Source: Sulfidibacterium sp036244975 (lineage in GTDB: Bacteria > Bacteroidota > Bacteroidia > Bacteroidales > F082). Taken from it: a stretch of DNA of 30,791 nucleotides. Positions 7,524 through 15,443 of this stretch are shown here, in pieces (the first letter of the stretch is position 1; each line of letters opens with the position of its first letter). Below the pieces are notes generated by a model that worked only from the letters and a program-made list of their open reading frames with translations, made no database searches and was not told the DNA's origin. The stretch covers positions 1 to 30,791 of the forward strand of contig BTTE01000033.1 in the NCBI GenBank assembly GCA_036244975.1, written 5' to 3'. The translations under genes were made by a program, and so were the position numbers.

Positions 7524-7541
7524 CGGCCTAAAGATATCGAC

Positions 7542-7856
7542 ATGCGTTTAGTTTTTTTTAGAACCCCAAAGGCCAGAGAGTTCAGTTATCAGCCCCGCCA
7601 TTACGATGCGAAAAAAGAGGAATGGGAACGCCGCAAAGCAGAACTGGGCTACAATTCGGCGCTAAGCAAGGAAGAGCAGATACGGTTAAAGATGTCAAGC
7701 CGGTGGCAAAGAAATACGAATACTTCCAGCAGTATGTCAACACGTTTACTCACCTACTTTGTCTACGCGGTTTTTATTCTGGGCAGCATCTATGTGATTC
7801 TTTTTACCAACCTTATCGAGAATTTTCTAACAATGTTTGGTTTGGTATCCAAATAA
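7542..7856 (+). CDS. Small single-pass membrane protein, first gene of the mutL operon
   Basis: A 104-residue protein of unknown function. Residues 1-60 are polar and strongly charged, with the basic/acidic stretch YDAKKEEWERRKAEL. One membrane segment covers about 69-92 (LLTYFVYAVFILGSIYVILF), followed by a short tail. The hydrophilic N-terminus is probably cytoplasmic. I choose the ATG at 7542 over the in-frame TTG at 7521 because the TTG lies inside the promoter -7 box. A small protein of this shape commonly precedes mutL in Bacteroidota. It is 12 bases before mutL and probably co-transcribed with it. Confidence 0.8.
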   Translation: MRLVFFRTPKAREFSYQPRHYDAKKEEWERRKAELGYNSALSKEEQIRLKMSSRWQRNTNTSSSMSTRLLTYFVYAVFILGSIYVILFTNLIENFLTMFGLVSK

Positions 7857-7868
7857 GCATTTCAGGCT

Positions 7869-9692
7869 ATGTCGAACATCATAAAACTTCTCCCCGATTC
7901 GGTTGCCAATCAGATTGCCGCCGGTGAAGTTATCCAGCGTCCGGCTTCTGTCATCAAAGAGTTGCTGGAGAATGCCGTGGATGCCGGCGCCACCGAAATC
8001 AATCTTGCGATAAAAGATGCCGGTAAAACACTGATTCAGGTTACCGACAACGGTTGTGGCATGTCAGCTGTGGATATGCGTATGTGTTTTGAGCGGCATG
8101 CCACTTCCAAAATTCAAAAAGCCGAAGATCTGTTTGCCATCCACTCCCTGGGTTTCCGGGGTGAAGCCATGGCCTCCATCGCAGCCATTGCCCACGTGGA
8201 AGCAAAGAGCCGTCCGCATGAAGAAGAGCTGGGGACCTGCCTGCGCATAGAAGGCTCAAAAGTGATTAGCCAGGAGCCTTGCCCCTGCAAGCCGGGCACG
8301 ACCGTTGCCGTGAAAAACTTGTTTTTCAATGTCCCGGCACGTCGTAATTTTTTAAAATCAGACACAGCCGAAACGCGGCATATCCTCGAAGAATTTAACC
8401 GTGTAGCCCTCATTCAACCCGGCATTGCTTTTTCGATGACGCACAACAACAAACTAATTTACAAACTGCCTGTAGCTACGGAAAAATCGAGGATTGTGGG
8501 CGTTTTTGGGAAAGTGTATGACCTGCGGCTGCTACCAGTGGAACAAAAAACCGATGTGCTTACCATCAAAGGTTTCATTGTAAAACCACAATACGCCAAA
8601 AAAACCCGCGGCGAACAGTATTTCTTTGTGAATCAACGGTTTATCAAGCATTCTTATCTGAACCATGCTGTTACCAATGCTTTCAGCGAACTGCTGCCGG
8701 CTGACGCCTTCCCCTCTTACTTTATCAATATCGAAATCGATCCTTCCGATATCGATGTTAATATTCATCCCACCAAAACAGAGGTCAACTTTCAGGATGC
8801 CCGGTATGTGTATGCCGTTTTGCATTCCGCAGTAAAAAAATCCATTGGTATGCATAACCTGACGCCAACTCTTGATTTTACTGTGGACCCGCAACTGAAC
8901 ACCGTTTTGGGCATGCCGCCGGAAGGAGAAATCAAGCAACCGGGCATCCGTTACGACCCCGATTACAACCCGTTCCGGCCGGGACAAAGTAAAACAGGAA
9001 CACAACCTCCTGCTTCTTCTATCAGGCAACCGCATCAAAATTGGGAACAGGTTTTCAGCCAGGAAACTGCACAACCTCCTACGGAAACCGGCGGACAAAC
9101 AGCGTTCACCGGTATGCAGGAGGAACAGTCCGGCTCATTTTTTCAGATTCATGGAAAATATATTGCCTGCAATGTGCGTTCGGGATTAATGATTATCGAC
9201 CAACACAGGGCACACCGGCGCATTCTGTACGAGTTCTTTCTGGAACAATTGTCAGGACGACAGCAGGCATCCCAGCAACAACTTTTCCCGCAGGATTTTC
9301 ATTTTTCGACCGGAGACCTGTCTATTTTGAAAGAGCTAGAAGGACTACTGAGTCAGCTGGGATTTGTTCTTGAGGACTTTGGAGCCAATCGTATTGTGGT
9401 GAAAGGTGTTCCGGAGAATTTCGACAGCAACAAAATCCGCGAGACACTGGAACGGATTGTTGAAGATTTTAAAACACAACATAACCAGCCCGGCATGGAC
9501 AACAGCATCAGACTGGCAAGAACTATGGCAACACAACTCGCTATAAAACAGGGTACCCTGCTAAACAGTGAGCAAATGGCAGACCTTTTTGACAAACTGT
9601 TTACATGCAAGCTGCCACAGCAGTCACCTGATGGCTCACTCACACTCAGCATTATCCCCATAGAAAAACTGGAACAATTTTTGAGCCGTTAG
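7869..9692 (+). CDS. mutL: DNA mismatch repair protein MutL
   Basis: A 607-residue MutL that links MutS mismatch recognition to downstream repair. The N-terminal GHKL ATPase has the Mg-binding motif ELLENAVDAGA (31-41, catalytic Glu34/Asn35 area), DNGCGM (60-65), the ATSKI lid segment (78-82) and GFRGEAMASI (95-104). The transducer domain ends near residue 330. A low-complexity Pro/Gln linker spans about 350-420, and the dimerisation domain follows. In that domain the usual endonuclease signature DQHAAHERILYE appears as DQHRAHRRILYE (444-455), and the later ACH and CPHGRP metal-site motifs are not recognisable (QQSPDGS stands near 584-590). The protein may therefore lack nicking activity. It is followed after 20 bases by the first rhomboid gene. 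Confidence 0.96.
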   Translation: MSNIIKLLPDSVANQIAAGEVIQRPASVIKELLENAVDAGATEINLAIKDAGKTLIQVTDNGCGMSAVDMRMCFERHATSKIQKAEDLFAIHSLGFRGEAMASIAAIAHVEAKSRPHEEELGTCLRIEGSKVISQEPCPCKPGTTVAVKNLFFNVPARRNFLKSDTAETRHILEEFNRVALIQPGIAFSMTHNNKLIYKLPVATEKSRIVGVFGKVYDLRLLPVEQKTDVLTIKGFIVKPQYAKKTRGEQYFFVNQRFIKHSYLNHAVTNAFSELLPADAFPSYFINIEIDPSDIDVNIHPTKTEVNFQDARYVYAVLHSAVKKSIGMHNLTPTLDFTVDPQLNTVLGMPPEGEIKQPGIRYDPDYNPFRPGQSKTGTQPPASSIRQPHQNWEQVFSQETAQPPTETGGQTAFTGMQEEQSGSFFQIHGKYIACNVRSGLMIIDQHRAHRRILYEFFLEQLSGRQQASQQQLFPQDFHFSTGDLSILKELEGLLSQLGFVLEDFGANRIVVKGVPENFDSNKIRETLERIVEDFKTQHNQPGMDNSIRLARTMATQLAIKQGTLLNSEQMADLFDKLFTCKLPQQSPDGSLTLSIIPIEKLEQFLSR

Positions 9693-9712
9693 GAAAATTA
9701 TAAAAAAAAATT

Positions 9713-10576
9713 ATGCAACAATACAGTCCTATAGGATTCAAAATATTGCCCCCGGTGGTGAAAAATTTACTTATCGTCAACGGGTTGTTTTTTTTGGCTA
9801 CACTGGCATCGAGAAAATACGGTATTGACCTGATTAACATCCTCGGACTTCACTACCCGGGCGCTTCCGGTTTCAGAATTTATCAGTTTGTTACTTATAT
9901 GTTTATACATGGCGGTTGGGCACACATTCTGTTTAACATGTTTGCTCTGTGGATGTTTGGTAATGTCATTGAAAACGTGTGGGGCGGGAAAAAATTTCTG
10001 ATTTTTTACATGCTTACCGGTCTGGGTTCAGGCATTGTCTATATTTTCTGGATTCATTTTACACTTCAGGGGAATCTCAATCTGCTCAACACCATCATTG
10101 CCCATCCCGATGTAACTTCCATTGAAGCCTATTTTCACCAATACGGCTTTCGTTTAAGTGCACTTTCTACCTCTATTACGCAAGGAAGTATTAACCTCTT
10201 TAATCATAATATACAACTCCTCGGTAGCGGTGCGGCTGACCCATCGGCAATTCAGCAAATTATTAGTTTTCTTTCGGACTACAAAGCCGAAATGCTAAAC
10301 CAGATGGTTGTGATTGGTGCTTCCGGAGCCATTTTCGGCTTGCTGCTGGCTTTCGGGATGATGTTCCCCAACACACTTATCTATCTCTATTTTGCCATCC
10401 CTATCAAGGCCAAATGGTTTGTCATTGGTTACGGCCTGCTTGAACTTTTCTCGGGCATCAGGAACAGTCCGAGCGACAATGTGGCACATTTTGCCCACAT
10501 AGGCGGCATGCTGGTAGGATTATTGATTATATTGTACTGGAAAAAGAAAGGCCATCTTTTTGGCCCGGAGATGTAA
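9713..10576 (+). CDS. Rhomboid-family intramembrane serine protease (first of two)
   Basis: A 287-residue protein with about six membrane segments, which would cut membrane-spanning substrates within the bilayer. The oxyanion-side HxxxN motif is in AHILFNMF (His71, Asn75). The catalytic Ser204 lies in IGASGAIFG and the catalytic His262 in FAHIGGMLVG. All three match active rhomboids. A roughly 60-residue polar loop (about 120-195) separates the second and third hydrophobic blocks, longer than in GlpG. The start is the ATG at 9713, 20 bases after mutL. The second rhomboid gene begins 12 bases after its stop. Substrates are unknown. Confidence 0.93.
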   Translation: MQQYSPIGFKILPPVVKNLLIVNGLFFLATLASRKYGIDLINILGLHYPGASGFRIYQFVTYMFIHGGWAHILFNMFALWMFGNVIENVWGGKKFLIFYMLTGLGSGIVYIFWIHFTLQGNLNLLNTIIAHPDVTSIEAYFHQYGFRLSALSTSITQGSINLFNHNIQLLGSGAADPSAIQQIISFLSDYKAEMLNQMVVIGASGAIFGLLLAFGMMFPNTLIYLYFAIPIKAKWFVIGYGLLELFSGIRNSPSDNVAHFAHIGGMLVGLLIILYWKKKGHLFGPEM

Positions 10577-10587
10577 AAACATAAAAT

Positions 10588-11514
10588 ATGCAGGAATACT
10601 ATCAACAGCCACAAAACACAAATGAGTTAATCAAACGTATTTTTCTGGGAAAAAACGTCCTGTCACGCCTAATTCTCATCAACACTATTGTTTTCCTGCT
10701 GACCGCTGTGGTACATCTTGTTACCTGGCTTTTTGGAATTCCCGAACATTCCGGTCTCACCCTGCTGGGCAGTTATCTTGCACTCCCCTCCGGTTTGCAC
10801 CAGCTCGCTTCAATGCCTTGGACCCTCTTTACTTACATGTTTTTACACGAAGGTTTCCTGCACTGGTTTTTCAATATGATTATACTCTATTTTGGCGGCA
10901 TTTTATTTACCGAATATTTAAGTCAACGAAAACTACTGATGACCTACCTGTTTGGTGGCCTGGCAGGAGCTGTTTTCTTTGTGCTGGCTTTTAACCTGTT
11001 TCCGGTTTTTGCTACTATGCGTCAAAATTCTGTAGCTCTGGGCGCTTCCGCCTCAATTCTCGCCATTATTATTGCTATTTCAACTTACGTTCCCGATTAT
11101 ACCGTTCATCTTTTTCTGTTGGGAAAGGTGAAACTGAAATGGATTGCCGTAGCTTTCGTTTTGCTGGATATTTTGAGTATTCCCTCCAACAATCCCGGCG
11201 GACACATTGCACATCTGGGAGGCGCACTCTGGGGGTTTATTTGGGCGCTTTCGCTGCGAAGAGGTAATGATTTTCTCCGTATTTTTGATGGCATAAAAAT
11301 CCCGGACATGAATCCGAAGAGAAGAAAATACAGAAGTTTTGAGACTTCACGTCCCGCTTCCGGTCACCCCATGACGGATGAAGAGTACAACCGAAAAAGA
11401 GCGGCAAGCCAGGATGAGATCGACAAAATTCTGGATAAAATTTCCAGATCGGGTTATTCCAGCCTGACAAAAGCGGAGAAGGAGCTGTTATTCAAATCAA
11501 GTAACAAAAGTTAA
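10588..11514 (+). CDS. Rhomboid-family intramembrane serine protease with soluble C-terminal tail (second of two)
   Basis: A 308-residue protein with six predicted membrane segments in residues 28-225. The HxxxN motif is in LHWFFNMI (His92, Asn96), the catalytic Ser154 is in ALGASASI and the catalytic His209 is in HIAHLGGA. The GASG signature of its neighbour is GASA here, a tolerated change in the family. A basic cytoplasmic tail from about 240 ends in a helical module (DEIDKILDKISRSGYSSLTK) that resembles the DUF6576 tail seen on Bacteroidota rhomboids. It shares no high identity with the preceding rhomboid, so the pair is an old duplication or a two-type arrangement. It is the last gene of the mutL operon; no T-rich terminator is obvious. 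Confidence 0.92.
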   Translation: MQEYYQQPQNTNELIKRIFLGKNVLSRLILINTIVFLLTAVVHLVTWLFGIPEHSGLTLLGSYLALPSGLHQLASMPWTLFTYMFLHEGFLHWFFNMIILYFGGILFTEYLSQRKLLMTYLFGGLAGAVFFVLAFNLFPVFATMRQNSVALGASASILAIIIAISTYVPDYTVHLFLLGKVKLKWIAVAFVLLDILSIPSNNPGGHIAHLGGALWGFIWALSLRRGNDFLRIFDGIKIPDMNPKRRKYRSFETSRPASGHPMTDEEYNRKRAASQDEIDKILDKISRSGYSSLTKAEKELLFKSSNKS

Positions 11515-11615
11515 TTGACGACCGGAAACAAGAAAAATCATCTGCTGAAGAGTGCTGTCATAACTTTTAACCGGATTAATGGTTTCGACTCGTTCTTTTG
11601 TACTTCTTCTTTGTT

Positions 11616-11696
11616 GCAAAAGTTTTAAATTCACCCTGTGAAATAATAACTTTCGCTATTTCACGGAATAGAACGGTAGCCATTCGCAACTTTTGC
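11616..11696. repeat. Nested inverted repeats in intergenic region
   Basis: An outer pair GCAAAAGTT (11616-11624) and AACTTTTGC (11688-11696) encloses an inner pair GTGAAATA (11638-11645) and TATTTCAC (11657-11664), the latter with an 11-base loop and two further pairs outward including one G-U. The arrangement could fold as RNA or DNA, or be a remnant of a mobile element. No T-run follows, so a simple terminator is unlikely. Confidence 0.5.
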
Positions 11697-11766
11697 GCCT
11701 CGAATAATCTCCAATTACTTTGCCGATTCCCGTCACTTTATTTCGTTACAAATCCTAAGTATTTTT

Positions 11767-11774
11767 TACTTTTG
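11767..11774 (+). promoter_or_regulatory. Bacteroidota-type -7 box before the orphan membrane protein
   Basis: TACTTTTG fits TAnnTTTG and ends 8 bases before the ATG at 11783, so transcription would begin only a base or so from the start codon. That implies a very short or absent leader. A weak -33 candidate TTTCG is at 11741-11745. Confidence 0.55.
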
Positions 11775-11782
11775 TAACCGCC

Positions 11783-12280
11783 ATGGAAGCAATCATTAGC
11801 TACATCATTATTTTTGGTCTGGGAATTATCCTGGCTGCCGTTTTTCTTTTCAGGAAAGATAAAAAATATCTATTCCCCATGTCCGAACAGACTTTTCCAC
11901 AACTAATTATGACAATACTTATTAGGAAAGAGAAAAATAAGATTGAAGAAATCATCCTGAGACTTACCCCGCTGAAAGAGTCCCTGCAAATTAGTGAACT
12001 TTTGCTTGAATTAACAGACGAACATCATGAGAGGAAGATAGTTGATTTAAAGCCCATCGTGGAGATGACCGCCGGAGTAATAAATCTTTTACCCTCAGAA
12101 AAAGCAGCGTTCTCTATTCCCTTTCAGTCATTTAAAGAGCTGTTAAGTGAACTTTACTTCCCTTATGATAGATTTCGTATGACAGCAGGAACACCCGAAG
12201 GGAAAAAATTCAAGTCGCATGAACTGGGATTGAATCCGCGTTGGGGGTTATTGAAACCGGACTCGGGTAAATACAACTAA
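11783..12280 (+). CDS. Hypothetical membrane-anchored protein
   Basis: A 165-residue protein that I do not recognise. An N-terminal membrane segment covers about residues 4-24 (IISYIIIFGLGIILAAVFLF) and is followed by a basic stretch (RKDKKY), so the rest is likely cytoplasmic. The remainder is mostly helical and charged, with LLELTDEHHERKIVDLKP in the middle and a Gly/Pro-rich end (LGLNPRWGLLKPDSGKYN). It has its own promoter-like box and is separated from both neighbours by noncoding gaps of 268 and about 165 bases. Codon use appears ordinary. It may be strain-specific; a link to the histidine kinase downstream is only positional. Confidence 0.7.
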   Translation: MEAIISYIIIFGLGIILAAVFLFRKDKKYLFPMSEQTFPQLIMTILIRKEKNKIEEIILRLTPLKESLQISELLLELTDEHHERKIVDLKPIVEMTAGVINLLPSEKAAFSIPFQSFKELLSELYFPYDRFRMTAGTPEGKKFKSHELGLNPRWGLLKPDSGKYN

Positions 12281-12316
12281 TCCCCAATTCCAATTTTCCG
12301 AAAATCTTCCCTAAAA

Positions 12317-12332
12317 GAGAATCTCTATTCTC
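12317..12332. repeat. Short hairpin GAGAAT/ATTCTC
   Basis: A 6-base inverted repeat with a CTCT loop lies 36 bases after the orphan protein stops. It is not followed by a T-run, so a terminator is doubtful. Confidence 0.3.
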
Positions 12333-12445
12333 ATAACCCAAATGTTTAGTATCTGACTACAAGTATTTTACATATTCTGGCACAAATATTGGAAACATAT
12401 ATTTCTTTACCTAACAAAAAGCCAAATGGCAAGCTGAATAATATT

Positions 12446-13720
12446 ATGGCATCAAACAAAACCGGAAAGACAAATCAGATTAAGAAGGCCGATACAAAAA
12501 AGGGAATCAGTAAAAAGAGCCAACTCGTTCAGGTGCGGAAAAAGAGCCTGAACACTTTAAAAACCAACATGGACATGTTAAACAACGAGATTGAAAAAAT
12601 CCAACAGATAAGAGCACAGTTTCTATCCAATGTGAGCCATGAAATTAAGACCCCTTTGAACAGCATCCTGAGTGCCACCCTCCTGTTACAACAAAAACAG
12701 CTTGATGGTGAAGCAAAAGAGCTTGTGGAAGCCATTCATCATTCAGGGCAATATTTATTCACCCTGCTCAACGATGTGCTGGATTATTATAAAATAAAAT
12801 CACATCAGTTAAACCTGGATCATATCAATTTCGAACTCATAAATGAGATAGAGGAAATCTACGACATCTTTTTAGAAAAAGCCCGGAAAAAGAATTTGAA
12901 TTTACAAATGCACCGGGGAGCAAACGTGCCCGATTTCCTAATTGGCGATCCGATGCGATTGAAACAGATTCTTGCCAGCCTCCTTGATAATGCAGTTAAA
13001 TTTACGCCCCCACAGGGTAATATAATTTTAAATATTGAGCTTGTATCCTCTAAAGATGGAATACATGAGCTTCTTTTTTCGGTCTGCGACACAGGTATTG
13101 GCATCAGCGATGAGGACAAAAACAAAATCTGGAAAACCTTTAGCATGGGTGACATGTCGCTAACGCGCGAAAATCAGGGAACGGGAATCGGACTTGCTTT
13201 ATCGCGCCAGCTTTGCCATTTGCTGGGTGGGAAGATACGGTTTGAAAGCGAACCGGAGAAAGGAAGTACTTTTACTTTTACCGTTAAAATGGAAAAAGGA
13301 AACCATCCCGCAAAAAATCATAATCAGCATCAGGGTATCCGGAACATCCTTTTGGTGGAAGACAATCTGATAAACCAAAAACTGACACAGAAAATACTGA
13401 TAAACCAGGGTTTTCATGTGGATGTAGCCGATAACGGGCAAATGGCTGTAAGGAAATTTCGAAAAAACAGTTACGACCTGATATTTATGGACATCCAAAT
13501 GCCTGTGATGGATGGACTGGAAGCAACGAGGCAAATCCGGAAACAGGAATCGGAAGATCAGGGGGAAGGAAGAGTGAAAATTATTGCCCTCACCGCCAAT
13601 TCACAGCAGCAGGATAAAGAAAACTGCCTTGCTGCAGGTATGGATGACTATATTAACAAACCCTTTAATGTGAAAAAATTTCCTTTGATATTAAGCAGTC
13701 TGCAACAAGTTAAATATTGA
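12446..13720 (+). CDS. Soluble hybrid histidine kinase (HisKA-HATPase-receiver)
   Basis: A 424-residue cytoplasmic hybrid kinase without any membrane segment or recognisable sensor domain. Residues 1-55 are basic and helical. The phosphorylated His65 is in SNVSHEIKTPLNSI. The ATPase domain shows the N box DNAVKFT (181-187), G1 box DTGIGI (215-220) and G2 box GTGIGL (245-250). A canonical receiver follows from about 297, with acidic Glu305/Asp306, phospho-acceptor Asp349 in FMDIQMPVMDG, Thr383 and Lys405 in INKPF. No Hpt domain is attached. I prefer the ATG at 12446; an in-frame TTG at 12389 would add 19 residues. The downstream CheY-like receiver and the receiver-containing sugar transferase are natural candidates for partners, which is inference. 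Confidence 0.9.
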   Translation: MASNKTGKTNQIKKADTKKGISKKSQLVQVRKKSLNTLKTNMDMLNNEIEKIQQIRAQFLSNVSHEIKTPLNSILSATLLLQQKQLDGEAKELVEAIHHSGQYLFTLLNDVLDYYKIKSHQLNLDHINFELINEIEEIYDIFLEKARKKNLNLQMHRGANVPDFLIGDPMRLKQILASLLDNAVKFTPPQGNIILNIELVSSKDGIHELLFSVCDTGIGISDEDKNKIWKTFSMGDMSLTRENQGTGIGLALSRQLCHLLGGKIRFESEPEKGSTFTFTVKMEKGNHPAKNHNQHQGIRNILLVEDNLINQKLTQKILINQGFHVDVADNGQMAVRKFRKNSYDLIFMDIQMPVMDGLEATRQIRKQESEDQGEGRVKIIALTANSQQQDKENCLAAGMDDYINKPFNVKKFPLILSSLQQVKY

Positions 13721-13728
13721 GAATTTGA

Positions 13729-13736
13729 TACATTTG
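13729..13736 (+). promoter_or_regulatory. Bacteroidota-type -7 box before the MFS gene
   Basis: TACATTTG fits TAnnTTTG and ends 4 bases before the TTG start at 13741. If used, the transcript would start at or inside the start codon. The -33 region is not convincing, so chance occurrence is possible. Confidence 0.4.
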
Positions 13737-13740
13737 CTCC

Positions 13741-14919
13741 TTGAATAAATTCATCTTTAACCGGAGCAAAGTATTAACTGTCTCGTCAGCACATTTTGTG
13801 CACGCTTTCTATTCTTCGTTTCTTGCTCCTTTGCTTCCGCTTCTGCTGAATAAATATGGAATCAACCTTGCGGCAGCAAGCTGGCTAAGCCTTCTTCAAC
13901 GAATTCCTTCACTTTTCAGCATTGTCCTTGGAACATTTGCCCACAAAATCCCCTGGCGTCCCATCATTATTCTTTCACCGTTGGTTACGGCCATCAGCGG
14001 CAGTCTGCTTGGTGCCGCCCCCAATATTTTATTACTCGGTATTTTGCTTTTCACTATCGGCATGAGTTTGGCTGTATTTCACGTCCCGGCGCCGGTGATG
14101 GTTAAAATTTTCTCCGGAAATCGTGTCGGAAAAGGTATGAGTTTTTATATGCTTGGAGGCGAAAGTGCCCGTATGCTCGGCCCACTGTTAATAGTTAGCG
14201 CCGTATCCTGGTGGGGACTTGATGGAACCTGGCGGCTGGCCATACCGATCGTAGTCGTAACTATTATTCTTTCGTTTACCGTGGAAAGAATTCCCTATGA
14301 AACCATTGACACAAAAGATATAACTGCGCTCAAATGGAAAACTACTTTACATAAATATTCCGGCTTTTTTATTGCACTTACAGTTTACATGTTGTTCAGT
14401 TCGGTCATGCTGGCTACCCTATCCACATTCCTGCCAACCTATATGGTTGGGACGAAAGGAAGCAGTCTGCTGTATGGAGCATTTTCGCTTTCAATACTGC
14501 AAGTTACAGCTGTTGTGGGGGCGTTTGTTTCAGGAAGCATTTCTGACAAAATCGGACGCTTCAACACACTGCTCATTTTGGCCATAGTATCTCCTTTCTT
14601 CATGTTTCTTTTTTTGTGGACAGGCCCGGCCCTTCAGATAATTTCCCTGTTGGCTCTCGGTCTTGTTTTGGCAGCTTCCACACCGGTTTTGCTTGCGCTT
14701 GTTCAGGAACAGGGTTCCAACCAGCCGGCTTTAATGAACGGAGGTTTCGCTACCATTAACTTTATCACCGAAACTTTGTCGGTTTTGGCTGCAGGCTACA
14801 TTGGTGATACCATTGGCCTGGCAAAAACATTTCAAATATCTGGTTACCTTGCCTTTATAGCTATTCCGGCCGTATTCCTGTTAAAGAAAAAAAGTCGAAT
14901 ACAGAACCAAAATTTATAA
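13741..14919 (+). CDS. Major facilitator superfamily transporter, Fsr (fosmidomycin resistance)-like
   Basis: A 392-residue protein with about 12 membrane segments arranged as two six-helix halves joined by a cytoplasmic loop near residues 180-200. The N-terminal SAHFVHAFYSSFLAPLLPLL and the mid-region MSFYMLGGESARMLGPLL resemble the Fsr branch (HAxxD...PLLPLL and GxxxGPLL motifs). A second-half loop GSISDKIGRFNTLL (about 260-273) is the repeat of the MFS loop 2-3 motif. The likely role is proton-driven efflux of a small molecule; the substrate is unknown. The start is a TTG at 13741, with an in-frame stop at 13726 and no upstream ATG. It lies 20 bases after the histidine kinase. Whether it belongs to the polysaccharide locus or is incidental is not clear. 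Confidence 0.88.
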   Translation: MNKFIFNRSKVLTVSSAHFVHAFYSSFLAPLLPLLLNKYGINLAAASWLSLLQRIPSLFSIVLGTFAHKIPWRPIIILSPLVTAISGSLLGAAPNILLLGILLFTIGMSLAVFHVPAPVMVKIFSGNRVGKGMSFYMLGGESARMLGPLLIVSAVSWWGLDGTWRLAIPIVVVTIILSFTVERIPYETIDTKDITALKWKTTLHKYSGFFIALTVYMLFSSVMLATLSTFLPTYMVGTKGSSLLYGAFSLSILQVTAVVGAFVSGSISDKIGRFNTLLILAIVSPFFMFLFLWTGPALQIISLLALGLVLAASTPVLLALVQEQGSNQPALMNGGFATINFITETLSVLAAGYIGDTIGLAKTFQISGYLAFIAIPAVFLLKKKSRIQNQNL

Positions 14920-15000
14920 AAACGAATTATTTACCAATGTTATTAACCATATATTGTACATAAGTTGGGCGTATAGGTCCCGTTGTGAAAAGAAATTCTT

Positions 15001-15008
15001 TATTTTTG
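15001..15008 (+). promoter_or_regulatory. Bacteroidota-type -7 box at the head of the polysaccharide operon
   Basis: TATTTTTG fits TAnnTTTG, with a TTG at 14983-14985 as a somewhat close -33 candidate. The ATG of the response regulator is 52 bases after the box, giving a leader of about 45 bases. The leader has a small TTGTT/AACAA inverted repeat. Since later gaps in the locus are short, this could be the main promoter for all of 15061-30779. Confidence 0.6.
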
Positions 15009-15060
15009 CTTTAAAATGGATGTAAATTGTTGTCCGTAACAAAATAACACTGTTCTATAT

Positions 15061-15438
15061 ATGAAGAAGAAAATACTTATTATCGATGATGAACTGTCCA
15101 TTCGTATGTTACTCGAAAACTTCCTAAGCAAAACTTATGATGTTATTACTAAAGTCGATGGACAGGAAGGCATAAAATATCTCGAAGAAGGAAATATTCC
15201 GGATTTGATAGTAGCTGATATTCAAATGCCTAACCTTGACGGACAGGAATTTCTGAGACAGATTAGAGCCAGCGGTTTTTTCAGGCATATCCCCATAATC
15301 GTACTCTCCGGTATTGAAAGCAGCCAGGAAAGGATTAAATTACTGAAGATGGGAGCCGACGATTTTATTGTTAAACCTTTTAATCCTGAAGAGTTGTCTA
15401 TCCGTATAGAGAATATTATTAGCAGAACCAGTAAGTAA
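15061..15438 (+). CDS. Stand-alone response regulator receiver (CheY-like)
   Basis: A 125-residue single receiver domain with no output domain. It has the acidic pair Asp9/Asp10 in IIDDE, phospho-acceptor Asp53 in VADIQMPNLDG, the Ser83 switch residue in VLSG and Lys105 in FIVKPF, so it should accept phosphate. It lies 5 bases before the receiver-sugar transferase fusion. A stand-alone receiver may be a phosphate shuttle or act by protein contact. The hybrid kinase 1.3 kb upstream, which ends in a receiver and lacks Hpt, is the nearest candidate partner. Confidence 0.93.
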   Translation: MKKKILIIDDELSIRMLLENFLSKTYDVITKVDGQEGIKYLEEGNIPDLIVADIQMPNLDGQEFLRQIRASGFFRHIPIIVLSGIESSQERIKLLKMGADDFIVKPFNPEELSIRIENIISRTSK

Positions 15439-15443
15439 GCTAC

